A DNA stretch of 64,000 bases from an uncultured Bacillota bacterium (GTDB lineage Bacteria; Bacillota_I; Bacilli_A; RFN20; CAG-449): positions 7,572 through 71,571 of the forward strand of contig CAJKZK010000001.1 of assembly GCA_905204225.1 (NCBI GenBank), read 5' to 3'. Both the position numbers and the translations under genes were made by a program. The notes under the pieces are model-generated. The model saw only the letters and a list, made by a program, of their open reading frames with translations, did no database searches and had not been told where the DNA came from. Positions 54,440 to 62,732 of the stretch are shown piece by piece (position 1 is the stretch's first letter; each line of letters starts with the position of its first letter).

Positions 54440-55409
54440 ATTAAATTATATAGGTCACGAATATCAATTGTATGGTAAACAAGAATACGTTTTAACCTCA
54501 GGCTTAGGTAATGGTTGCAAAATATGGCACATAAAAAATGGTTTAGGGCTAGAAATTTATATTAATTTAGATCGCGGATTTGATATAGTTTCAATATCTA
54601 TTGATGGGAAAAATGTTAGTTATCTTACTCCTAATGGATATGTAAATAGCAAATATTATGATGATAAAAAAGATGGTTTCTTAAAATCTTTTTCAGGTGG
54701 ATTTTTAACAACTTGTGGATTAACTCAAGTTGGAGCAAGTAATATTGATAATAATGAAGAATTACCACTTCATGGAACTTATAGTAATATACCTTGCGAA
54801 AATACATGTTATTTAGAAGATGATAAATATTTAATATGTTCTGCTTTGATATTAGATGAAAAAATTTTTTCTCATAAATTAATTTTAAATAGAACTATAA
54901 AAATATCTAAGTATGATTGCTCTTTTAAGGTAATTGATTCAATTAAAAATAGAGGTGATGAAATAACACCTATAGAAATATTATATCATATTAATATAGG
55001 ATATCCTTTTTTGGATGAAGATGTGATTTTAGACATTAATTCAAATGAAATAGAATCAAGAAATGATTATGCTGAAAAAGATATTAAAAATTATAAATTA
55101 ATTCATGCTCCATTAAGTAACATACAAGAGAAATGTTATTATCATAAATTTTTATCTAATGGAGAAGTTAAAGTATATCAACCAAAATTTAATAAAGAAT
55201 TAATTATTAGTTTTGATCATAATGTTTTACCTTTTTTAACTGAATGGAAAATGCTAAGAATAAGAGACTATGTTTTAGGCCTAGAACCAGGAAATTGTTT
55301 TCCTGATGGAAGGAATGTCGCAAGAAAAAAAGGTTATTTAGAATTTATAAAACCAAATGAAATAAAAAAATATTATTTTGAAGTTAGATTTCAAGAAAGG
55401 AATAAATAA
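54432..55409 (+). CDS. DUF4432 aldose-epimerase-like protein
   Basis: A 325-aa beta-sandwich protein of the galactose-mutarotase fold. Family segments: ELPLHGTYSNIPCE (about 117-130), EILYHINIGYPFLDE (about 180-194) and the end EWKMLRIRDYVLGLEPGNC (about 280). The His and Glu positions fit a mutarotase-like site. It probably equilibrates anomers of the sugar taken by the isomerase, though DUF4432 activity is not firmly assigned. Overlaps of 8 bases upstream and 1 base downstream lock it into the catabolic operon. Confidence 0.72.
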   Translation: MNKLNYIGHEYQLYGKQEYVLTSGLGNGCKIWHIKNGLGLEIYINLDRGFDIVSISIDGKNVSYLTPNGYVNSKYYDDKKDGFLKSFSGGFLTTCGLTQVGASNIDNNEELPLHGTYSNIPCENTCYLEDDKYLICSALILDEKIFSHKLILNRTIKISKYDCSFKVIDSIKNRGDEITPIEILYHINIGYPFLDEDVILDINSNEIESRNDYAEKDIKNYKLIHAPLSNIQEKCYYHKFLSNGEVKVYQPKFNKELIISFDHNVLPFLTEWKMLRIRDYVLGLEPGNCFPDGRNVARKKGYLEFIKPNEIKKYYFEVRFQERNK

Positions 55410-56254
55410 TGTTAGTTAATTTAAATAAAGTATTAAAATATGCAGAAGAACATAATTGTGCAATTGGTTCATTTAATACGCCTACTCTAGAAAATATAAT
55501 TGCAGTTATTTCTGCAGCTGAAGAAAAAAATGTTCCTGTTATTATTATGCATGCTCAATGTCATGAAGAATATGCTCCTATTGATATAATTGGACCAATT
55601 ATGATATTAATGGCAAAACAAGCGAAAGTAGATGTATGTGTTCATCTTGATCATTGCGAAGATCTTGAATATTTAAAAAGAGCATTAGATTTAGGTTTTA
55701 CTTCAGTTATGATTGATGCATCAAGTTTACCTTATAAAGAAAATGTTGATTTAACTAAAAAAGCTGTTGGAATAGCTAGAAGTAAAAACGTTTCTATAGA
55801 AGCAGAAATTGGTATTTTAGGAGGTAGAGAAGCTGGTGATAGTAAACCATTATCTAAAGAAGAAATGTATACAGATCCAGCTTTAGCAAAACAGTTTGTT
55901 AATGAAACAAAAATAGATGCTTTAGCTTGTTCATTTGGAACTGCTCATGGGATTTATAAACAAAAACCAGAATTAGATTTTTCTCGTATTGAAAAAATAT
56001 CTCATTTGTGTAAATTACCTTTAGTAATGCATGGTGGTTCTGGAGTTAGTGATGTGGATTATAAAAAAGCAATTAAATTAGGGGTGAGAAAGATTAATTA
56101 TTATTCTTATATGGCTAGAGAAGGTGTATTTGCTTGCAAAGAAATATGCCAAAAAGATATAACTTTTTTTCATGAAATTGCTTTATTTGCTACTAAAAGA
56201 ATGAAAAAAGATGTTCTACGTGCAATGAATATTTTTTACGATTTTAGTGATTAA
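55409..56254 (+). CDS. Class II ketose-phosphate aldolase (FBA/GatY type)
   Basis: A 281-aa zinc aldolase cleaving a phosphorylated ketose to dihydroxyacetone phosphate and an aldehyde. HLDH (79-82) gives the catalytic Asp81 and zinc ligand His82; His180 (GTAHG) and His208 (MHGGSG) complete the zinc site, and EIGILGG is at 133-139. NYYSYMAREG occupies the phosphate-binding end. The family includes fructose- and tagatose-bisphosphate aldolases; with an isomerase and FGGY kinase upstream, a ketose-1-phosphate or -1,6-bisphosphate is the likely substrate. It starts on the TAATG overlap and is the last gene of the series. Confidence 0.85.
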   Translation: MLVNLNKVLKYAEEHNCAIGSFNTPTLENIIAVISAAEEKNVPVIIMHAQCHEEYAPIDIIGPIMILMAKQAKVDVCVHLDHCEDLEYLKRALDLGFTSVMIDASSLPYKENVDLTKKAVGIARSKNVSIEAEIGILGGREAGDSKPLSKEEMYTDPALAKQFVNETKIDALACSFGTAHGIYKQKPELDFSRIEKISHLCKLPLVMHGGSGVSDVDYKKAIKLGVRKINYYSYMAREGVFACKEICQKDITFFHEIALFATKRMKKDVLRAMNIFYDFSD

Positions 56255-56309
56255 TTATTTCTTTTTGTTCTTTATCTCTATAATACATTACTAATTTATT
56301 TTTGCTTAA

Positions 56310-56480
56310 ATGATACGCATCAACATTATTTGTAACACTACATTAATGAAGTAATTTATTTGCTTTATTTGTTACTATAGAGTTATCATTTACAAGCGCT
56401 TTTTTGTAGTTATCAATGAGTAAATAACGCATAATTAATAAAAATTCTAAAGAATAATAAAATATATAATGATTATATGT
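56310..56480 (-). pseudogene. Decayed paralogue of the zinc-ribbon membrane gene
   Basis: Read on the minus strand, a membrane-helix-like stretch leads to VNDNSIVTNKANK, then an in-frame TAA (56345-56343) and TNNVD. The intact gene at 56620 has IANDNSVATNKLNK then CTNTNNVD at the same place, and 15 bases (ATCAACATTATTTGT) are identical. The zinc Cys are gone. It is a dead tandem copy; the rest of the 56255-56574 gap shows nothing else. Confidence 0.5.
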
Positions 56481-56574
56481 AAAGAGATGCTTAAAATATT
56501 ATTTTGAATTAAAAGTGCATCATTATATATTTTGTTATATAAAATTAACTTTAAACGATAAATTGACCATTTAA

Positions 56575-56608
56575 AAAGGTGGTTTTTATTTGAACCACCT
56601 TTATTATT
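56575..56608. terminator. Two-way terminator
   Basis: AAAGGTGGTT (56575-56584) and AACCACCTTT (56593-56602) form a 10-base-pair stem with T-rich flanks on both strands, ending the minus-strand zinc-ribbon operon and catching plus-strand read-through. Confidence 0.85.
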
Positions 56609-56619
56609 TTTTATAATAA

Positions 56620-56985
56620 TTATTTATCTAATTTTGCACCACATGATTGACAGGTATCAACATTATTTGTGTTTGTACATCCACATTCAGGACATACTTT
56701 ATTTAATTTGTTTGTTGCAACTGAATTATCATTAGCGATTGAACCTTTAGTAGCTACTAAAGAACAACCAATCCATAATGACCAAATTCCAAATGTTAAT
56801 AATCCTAAACCGATAATAATTAAAATCGCACCAAAGACGCTAAATAAGACGATAGGAAGGATTTCTGTGTTGTTTGATATTCCTAATACTAACATAAAAA
56901 TACCGCCTATAATGGCTCCTAAAGCGAGAATTAAAATAAAGATGCTAAGAGTGATAGAAATTGTTTTTCCTTTTGTTGGTTTCAT
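56620..56985 (-). CDS. Small membrane protein with C-terminal zinc ribbon
   Basis: A 121-aa protein: two membrane helices (about 9-34 and 44-74) and a C-terminal zinc ribbon C95-x2-C98 ... C109-x2-C112 (VCPECGCTN, TCQSCG), facing the cytoplasm by charge. TAGAAAGGAT precedes the ATG. It is the last gene of a three-gene minus-strand unit with an SPFH protein and another zinc-ribbon protein, matching the make-up of the Bacillus ydjGHI cluster. It likely serves as a membrane adaptor; a decayed copy lies just downstream. Confidence 0.7.
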   Translation of the reverse strand: MKPTKGKTISITLSIFILILALGAIIGGIFMLVLGISNNTEILPIVLFSVFGAILIIIGLGLLTFGIWSLWIGCSLVATKGSIANDNSVATNKLNKVCPECGCTNTNNVDTCQSCGAKLDK

Positions 56986-56997
56986 AAATAATCCTTT

Positions 56998-58077
56998 CTA
57001 ACTATTGTAATAGTTTATAAATAAAATTATGACAACTATAATAAATATTAAAATAATACCTGCAACAATTGATACTTTAATAGGTGATATTGGTAAACCT
57101 TTACCAATTTTTCCTGTTTGCCCATTCATAATTGTACAATAATTTTTATTACGATAAACAAAATTAACATAATAAAGAGGTAAGAGTTGATAATTATATT
57201 TTTCATTATCATAATCAGTATCAATATTTAAATATTGAACACCATCATAAGTATATTGACTAAGAATTCCAGATCTAATAGAAGATTTAACAATATCATT
57301 AGCTTGATCATAGCATTTATCAAGAGAATCATTATAATGTTCGACATAATAACCTCTTAAGAAATTATTATCAAATAAACAACTCTCTGCTAAATTATAA
57401 GGAAGTACACTATTAAATTGATCAGTATCAATTTGAGTGCAAGATTCAACTAAAATATTTTTATAATCATAATCATAAGTACCACTAATATTAAATGTCT
57501 TAACTTCTGTTCGAGTTCTACCTTTACTATCAGTAACAGTCTTTGTTCTAGTTAATACACCATAATAACTAGAAGAAGTATCTCCATCAAATGAGAAAGA
57601 AGGAATATAAATACCTTTAATACATTCTGCTTTAAAAGTTTTTTTTAATTTTGAAGGAACAAAGAATTTCTTTTTAATACCTTCTTTAAAAATTTTACAT
57701 GCTTCTTCTTTATCAAATTTAAATGGAATGACACAATCGGGTTTTAAACCAGGTATATTATTTATTTCAATAACATATTTACTTCCACAATATGGACATT
57801 CTTGAGTTAAAGCCAAACCATTTACAACAACAGTTGCACCACATGTTTGACATTTTACCATTTTATTTTCTTCTGCCCAGTTATCAGTATCAAAAGATTG
57901 TTTTGATAAATTTAAATCATGTTTTTCATTGCTAACAGTGATTGGAAAATTAAATATAGATCCACAAGAATTGCATTTTAATCCTTTGGATTTGGGATCA
58001 AAGAATAGCTCTGATCCACAATTAGCACATTTAGAAGAAGAAGATGTTAATTCTTTTTGTTCAGTATCTAAATCCAT
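56998..58077 (-). CDS. TFIIB-type zinc-ribbon protein with C-terminal anchor (YdjG-like)
   Basis: A 359-aa protein with two N-terminal zinc ribbons (KCANCGSELFF with KCNSCGSIFNF, then KCQTCGATVVV with ECPYCGSKY), a beta-rich middle region (GIYIPSFSFDGDTSSSYYG, about 165-185) and a single C-terminal membrane helix (about 330-355). I start at 58077 on the TAATG overlap with the SPFH gene. In B. subtilis, YdjG with YdjH and YdjI recruits a PspA-family protein to the membrane. No PspA gene is nearby here, so the partner is unknown. Confidence 0.75.
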   Translation of the reverse strand: MDLDTEQKELTSSSSKCANCGSELFFDPKSKGLKCNSCGSIFNFPITVSNEKHDLNLSKQSFDTDNWAEENKMVKCQTCGATVVVNGLALTQECPYCGSKYVIEINNIPGLKPDCVIPFKFDKEEACKIFKEGIKKKFFVPSKLKKTFKAECIKGIYIPSFSFDGDTSSSYYGVLTRTKTVTDSKGRTRTEVKTFNISGTYDYDYKNILVESCTQIDTDQFNSVLPYNLAESCLFDNNFLRGYYVEHYNDSLDKCYDQANDIVKSSIRSGILSQYTYDGVQYLNIDTDYDNEKYNYQLLPLYYVNFVYRNKNYCTIMNGQTGKIGKGLPISPIKVSIVAGIILIFIIVVIILFINYYNS

Positions 58078-59126
58078 TATAATTTTTCTCCACATTCAGG
58101 GCAAAATTTAGCATTAGCATCAACTTTAGCACCACATTGTGGACAAAATTTACTAGCTGGGACTTTAGCACCACATTCAGGACAGAATTTAGCACCTGCA
58201 GGAATGTCTTTACCACATTCAGGACATTTTTTTGTATTGGCAGGTTTTTCTTTAGGTGTGTTTTGTGCAGAAGATAAACCTTGTGCAAATAATTGACCTA
58301 AACCAGCACCAGCACCTAATCCAACACCAAGACCGGCCAAATTATTTCCATTTGGATTATTAGCAGCATCTTTTAAAGCTGTTGCAGCTTGATATTGAAC
58401 AAATGTTCCCATTTTATCTTCCATAACTCCGAGCTTTGTTCTTTCATCAAGAGCAGCTTCGACTTCTTGTGGAAGGGAAATATTTTCAATAACTAAAGAA
58501 CATAATTCTAAACCGTAATCATTAAATTCTTTTTGAGTAGTATCAATAATAGTGGAAGAAAATTCTTTATAATTTGCAGCTAAATCTAATGCAGAAATTT
58601 TACTTTCAGCGACAGAATCAGTAAAACCTTGAATAATTATTGGCTTCATTTGTTCGCTGACATCACTTGTTTTATAAACAGCATTGGTACCAAACATTTG
58701 TTCCATAAATACTTTTGCATTTTTAACTTTGTAACTATAAACACCAAATGCACGAATTCTTACATTACCAAAATCATTATCTCTTATCATGATTGGATTT
58801 GAAGTTCCCCATTTTTGACCAACCATTTGTTTTGTGTTTAAGAAATAAACTTCAGCTTTAATTGGTGAATCAAAACCAGTTGGCAAACTAAGAATTTTAG
58901 TCAATAAAGGTATATTTTCAGTTGCTAATTGGTAAGTACCAGGTGCGAAAATATCACAAATTTGACCTTTATGAACAAATAATGCAATTTGAGATGGTCT
59001 AACTACTAAAGTAGAACTATTCATTATTTCTTCACGATCTTTGAGTTCATAACGATACACAATGGTATCTTTAGAATCATCTTGCCATTCAATGACTTTT
59101 AATAATTGTTTTTTAAAAAATCCCAT
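58077..59126 (-). CDS. SPFH-domain protein with zinc ribbons (YdjI-like)
   Basis: A 349-aa cytoplasmic protein. The SPFH (flotillin-like) domain covers about 20-235 (VYRYELKDREEIMNSSTLVV, FAPGTYQLATENIPLL), followed by a Gly/Ala-rich linker (GLGVGLGAGAGLGQL) and a tail with three C-x2-C zinc-ribbon half-sites rich in FCPECGAK motifs. Family members are annotated as virion core or phage proteins, but they act in membrane-stress assemblies. I start at 59126, 7 bases after AAGGAGG; the upstream Met at 59147 lies before that site. Confidence 0.82.
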   Translation of the reverse strand: MGFFKKQLLKVIEWQDDSKDTIVYRYELKDREEIMNSSTLVVRPSQIALFVHKGQICDIFAPGTYQLATENIPLLTKILSLPTGFDSPIKAEVYFLNTKQMVGQKWGTSNPIMIRDNDFGNVRIRAFGVYSYKVKNAKVFMEQMFGTNAVYKTSDVSEQMKPIIIQGFTDSVAESKISALDLAANYKEFSSTIIDTTQKEFNDYGLELCSLVIENISLPQEVEAALDERTKLGVMEDKMGTFVQYQAATALKDAANNPNGNNLAGLGVGLGAGAGLGQLFAQGLSSAQNTPKEKPANTKKCPECGKDIPAGAKFCPECGAKVPASKFCPQCGAKVDANAKFCPECGEKL

Positions 59127-59151
59127 AAACTTTCCTCCTTGGAACAATTTT

Positions 59152-59180
59152 ATTATAATTTTTTATTATATAAAAAACAA
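59152..59180 (-). promoter_or_regulatory. Promoter of the SPFH operon
   Basis: On the minus strand TTGTTT (59180-59175), 17 bases and TATAAT (59157-59152), giving a leader of about 20 bases before the SPFH gene. Confidence 0.55.
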
Positions 59181-59202
59181 TCACTAATTTTAAAATAAAA
59201 AG

Positions 59203-60849
59203 CTAATTAAATTCCTTTTGACTAATTTGAATATTATTATTTTTAATATGAATATTTTGATAATTATCTTTAGTAATAAATTTAGTATTATCTTTTTCTT
59301 TAATATTACTTATTTTTTTAACTTTTTCTTTTATTTCTAAATTAGATAACAAAATAACTAAAGGAGCAGATAAACAACTAATTAATATTAAAATGACAGG
59401 TAAAACACTTCTACAAGATAATATACTTAAAGTTAAAATAATAATTCCGAAAATAATAGAATCTAAAGAACCTAAAAAAGCTAATTTTAAAGAATATTTT
59501 TTATTATCTTTAGGCGTGACATTAAAGGTGGCTTTTTTACCAAAGATTCCCAAAAAAACTGTTCTAATCATCATTGGAGAAAGCGAAGCATAAGTTATTA
59601 TATTTAAGATAAAATATGGAATTAATAAAAATATATTTTTATCTTTGTGATAAACAAATAAATCTGGTATCAAAGGAGAGCAAAGAAAAATAATCATGAT
59701 TATATATATGCCTAATGAATAATGAATAATTGGATAACCTAAAAAGCCTAATATTATTGTAAAAACTGCTAAAAAGAAGCCTAAAATTGGAACAATTGGT
59801 AAAGAATAATGAGATAATTTTAAATCTAATTTTTCAAACCATGACATTTTACAAGAGCCAATTTCTTTATTATATTTTTGCATATATTCAAGATTTCCTT
59901 GAGTCCATTTACATTGCCTTTTCTTTAAGCTTAAATAATTTATAGGAAACTCTTCATAACAAAGAATATCTGGAGCGTAAATAATATTAAAACTAGCATT
60001 TCTAATATCAACTGCAAAAGAAATATCTTCTGCTACTACTAAAGGGAAACCACCTGTTTTTAAATAACAATCTTTGCTTATAGTCATACCGTGACCAATT
60101 AATGCGTTAGATCCATAAAAATTTTTAACAATTTGAACAGAGGCACCATTGCTACCAACAGATAAACCTAATAATCTTTGAAACCAATTATTACCTTTTG
60201 TAGCTTTATGTCTTGCTTGAACAGCACCACAATTTTTATCATAAATAAAATATTTTAAAACTTTATTAATATAATCAGTTGGTAGAATTTCATCACTATC
60301 TAAAACAACAAAATAATCATAATCAGTTTTACCTTTTAAATAATTATTTAAATTACCTGCCTTAAAACCAGATTTGTTCTTTCTTCTAACAACTTCAATA
60401 TTATTTTCTTTACTAAATAAATCAATTTCATTTAAAAATTCTTCTTTATCACTGTCATCAAGAATAATAACTTGGAAATTATCATAATTTTGTTTCATTG
60501 ATTCAGTTAAAGCATTTTTATTAAAATCATTTCTAGTACAATATAATAATAAAAACTTAGGTCTATAATCTTTTTTAATTTTAATTTTAGAAATATCATC
60601 ATATTTTCTTAATAATTTCTTTCCATAAAAAGCATGAGTACAAGAAAAAACTAAATCTTTTATGCTTCCAAACCATAAAATGCCAAGGATTATGGAGTTT
60701 AAAATTAATATAATACCAATAAAAATTGATCTTATTAAATTTGAAGTATCTAAATTATTTAAAATAAAATATAAACTTGTTATTAATAAGCCTAAACATA
60801 AAATCCAAATAAATATAATAATTACATATAAAGTAGGTTTTTTTTTCAT
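59203..60849 (-). CDS. GT2 processive glycosyltransferase, membrane-bound
   Basis: A 548-aa polymerising glycosyltransferase. Two N-terminal helices (about 7-30 and 39-62) precede a GT-A domain with D131/D132 (IILDDSDKE), D184-x-D186 (VLDSDE), the acceptor-side E274-D275 (VVAEDISF) and QCKWTQG (312-318), the QxxRW-like motif of cellulose- and hyaluronan-type synthases. Four or more helices follow (about 350-500), then a charged tail. I start at 60849 behind AGGAG; the longer frame from 60921 has no site. It is monocistronic, so the polymer made is unknown; an exopolysaccharide or glycolipid role is likely. Confidence 0.82.
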   Translation of the reverse strand: MKKKPTLYVIIIFIWILCLGLLITSLYFILNNLDTSNLIRSIFIGIILILNSIILGILWFGSIKDLVFSCTHAFYGKKLLRKYDDISKIKIKKDYRPKFLLLYCTRNDFNKNALTESMKQNYDNFQVIILDDSDKEEFLNEIDLFSKENNIEVVRRKNKSGFKAGNLNNYLKGKTDYDYFVVLDSDEILPTDYINKVLKYFIYDKNCGAVQARHKATKGNNWFQRLLGLSVGSNGASVQIVKNFYGSNALIGHGMTISKDCYLKTGGFPLVVAEDISFAVDIRNASFNIIYAPDILCYEEFPINYLSLKKRQCKWTQGNLEYMQKYNKEIGSCKMSWFEKLDLKLSHYSLPIVPILGFFLAVFTIILGFLGYPIIHYSLGIYIIMIIFLCSPLIPDLFVYHKDKNIFLLIPYFILNIITYASLSPMMIRTVFLGIFGKKATFNVTPKDNKKYSLKLAFLGSLDSIIFGIIILTLSILSCRSVLPVILILISCLSAPLVILLSNLEIKEKVKKISNIKEKDNTKFITKDNYQNIHIKNNNIQISQKEFN

Positions 60850-60976
60850 ATTTAATTCTCCTATCAACAAAGTAAAAAGCTTTGTCAACAATAAAACAAA
60901 ATAAAAACCAAATTTGTCCACAAAAAGATGAAAAAATATTTTTTAATGTGCTTATATATTTAAAGGAAATAAAATT

Positions 60977-61305
60977 ATGTTAGTAATTTAAAAACGATTC
61001 AGTTTTTAAAAGCTTAATAAAATTAGGCTTACCAAGCATGACTACTCAAGTAATAAATATGCTTTATAATTTGATTGATAAAATATATTTTTGCACAAAT
61101 GACACTTCAAAATACTTTATTATCTTAATCAAACAAAAAAATCTATTTTTTTAGCATTCTTAAGAAAAGTATTTTTATTAATACAATTATCTAATATTAT
61201 ATGTAAAACAAGAGTTTTTTGAGTGAAGGAAATACTGATATCAATGCAGGTATAATTACACTTGCAACATTTATTTTATATTCAAAAAAAGTAATTGAAA
61301 AATAA
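60977..61305 (+). pseudogene. Dead MATE-family efflux gene
   Basis: AAAGGAAATAAAATT and an ATG (60977) start a frame that stops after four codons. One base out of frame, 61011-61091 reads SLIKLGLPSMTTQVINM then LYNLIDKIYF, which is the typical MATE transporter N-terminus, before the sequence degrades. Another membrane-like open piece (EGNTDINAGIITLATF) ends at 61305. About 1 kb of the usual gene is missing. The flanking parts of the 60850-61364 gap hold no other gene. Confidence 0.6.
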
Positions 61306-61364
61306 TGTGACTAGTGTTTGGATTTTTTAATAATATTGGATAAAATATTTATATAAGGAGTAAT

Positions 61365-61901
61365 ATGATTGAAACAAAAAAACAAGTTGAACAAGCATTA
61401 AATATGATACTTGAAAATGATACTAAAGGATTAGATATATTATATAATTGTATGTCTAAAACTATGCTTTTTGTTGCCAAAAGTTATATTAAAGATGATT
61501 TGCTTGCAGAAGATGTGGTGCAAGATTCTTTTTTAGATATTGTAAAAAATATAAAAAAATATGAAAAAAATAATGGTTATGGTTGGATTTGTAAAATTGT
61601 AAAAAATAATGCTCTTAATTCTTTAAAAAAAGAAAATAAATATATTAATTATAATGATGATATATTTTTAATACCATCAGAAGAGAATGTTGAAAAGAAA
61701 ACAGAAAACCAATTATTAGTAGAAAAATTGTTAAAATCACTTTATCCACCTATTGTGAAATCAATGATTTACATGAAATATTTTATGGATATGACAGTGA
61801 GAGAAATCGCTAAAGAATTAAAAGTAAGTAAATCATATGTTTCTAAAGAAATAATTAAAGCAGAAAAATATATGAAAACAATAATTAATGTGGACAAATG
61901 A
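61365..61901 (+). CDS. ECF-type sigma-70 family factor
   Basis: A 178-aa alternative sigma factor. Region 2 (about 20-95) includes LLAEDVVQDSFLDIVKNIKKY and WICKIVKNNALNSLKKENK, and region 4 (about 125-172) has YMKYFMDMTVREIAKEL and the recognition helix KVSKSYVSKEIIKAEKYM. TAAGGAG lies 6 bases before the ATG. The next gene, 37 bases on, encodes a single-span protein likely to hold it inactive. Its regulon is unknown. Confidence 0.85.
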   Translation: MIETKKQVEQALNMILENDTKGLDILYNCMSKTMLFVAKSYIKDDLLAEDVVQDSFLDIVKNIKKYEKNNGYGWICKIVKNNALNSLKKENKYINYNDDIFLIPSEENVEKKTENQLLVEKLLKSLYPPIVKSMIYMKYFMDMTVREIAKELKVSKSYVSKEIIKAEKYMKTIINVDK

Positions 61902-61938
61902 ATTATATAAAATGTTGTATAATTGAAAGGAATAATTT

Positions 61939-62580
61939 ATGATAGATAAACAAATAGAAAATTTATTTAATGAATATATAAATAAGCAACCTTCACCAAA
62001 TGAAAAAGTAATTTCAAATGCAAAAAATTATATGCTTGAAAATAAAAAAGAACATTTTAATTATAAAAAAATGTTTTCTTTTCAAAATGTATCTATCCTG
62101 GCTACATGTTGTTTATTAACGGTGGTTAGTATTATTTCAATAAAATATTTATCTGATAAAGAGATGATTTCTAATCAAATAACATATTCTTTAATTGATA
62201 ATCAAATGATAAATATTAATAATACTAATGGTATTAGTGATTCTATTGTGCCTTTTTTATCTAGTAAATATAACATTAAAGAATATAGTTTAAAAAATGA
62301 AAGTGAAAAAATAATTGCTTATTATTGTAATGGGAAAATTAATGATTATGATTGCTCTTTATTAATTGAAGTGCATGGATATTGTTTGAAAGATTATTCA
62401 AATTATAAAGAATTAAATGTTATTTCAAAAAAATATTCAATGACATTTTATAGTGATAATTTACAAAAAATATATTTTGAAAATCAAAATTATCAATATA
62501 ATTTATTGATTAATCAAAAAATAAATGATTTTAATGAAATATATTTAAAAATTAATGAAAGCTTTAATAAAAACTTATAA
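61939..62580 (+). CDS. Probable membrane anti-sigma factor
   Basis: A 213-aa protein: an N-terminal cytoplasmic part of about 50 residues (KQIENLFNEYINKQPSPNEK), one membrane helix (about 50-70, ILATCCLLTVVSIISI) and an extracytoplasmic domain of about 140 residues with two Cys (YYCNGKINDYDC). No RsgI or ZAS zinc motif is visible, so the assignment rests on layout and on being co-transcribed with the sigma gene. AAAGGAA precedes the ATG. Confidence 0.55.
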   Translation: MIDKQIENLFNEYINKQPSPNEKVISNAKNYMLENKKEHFNYKKMFSFQNVSILATCCLLTVVSIISIKYLSDKEMISNQITYSLIDNQMININNTNGISDSIVPFLSSKYNIKEYSLKNESEKIIAYYCNGKINDYDCSLLIEVHGYCLKDYSNYKELNVISKKYSMTFYSDNLQKIYFENQNYQYNLLINQKINDFNEIYLKINESFNKNL

Positions 62581-62584
62581 TTAA

Positions 62585-62613
62585 TTGAATATCTAAAAAT
62601 GGTAATGTAAAAT
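62585..62613 (+). promoter_or_regulatory. Promoter of tRNA-Val
   Basis: TTGAAT (62585-62590), 17 bases, TAAAAT (62608-62613), nine bases before the tRNA. Confidence 0.5.
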
Positions 62614-62621
62614 AATTTTAT

Positions 62622-62697
62622 AGGCACTTAGCTCAGGTGGGAGAGCATTTCCTTCACACGGAAAAGGTCGTGGGTTCGAACCCCATAGCGCCTACCA
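62622..62697 (+). tRNA. tRNA-Val (CAC)
   Basis: A 76-base cloverleaf with encoded CCA: D arm GCTC/GAGC, anticodon stem TTTCC/GGAAA with loop TTCACAC (anticodon CAC), T arm GTGGG/CCCAT. The acceptor AGGCACT/AGCGCCT starts with an A-T pair and has an A-C mismatch at the fifth pair, unusual for a valine tRNA. The CAC isoacceptor is extra, since a TAC tRNA can read all Val codons. Confidence 0.85.
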
Positions 62698-62732
62698 TTT
62701 TAGAAAGAAACAATTAATTTTGGTAAATATTT

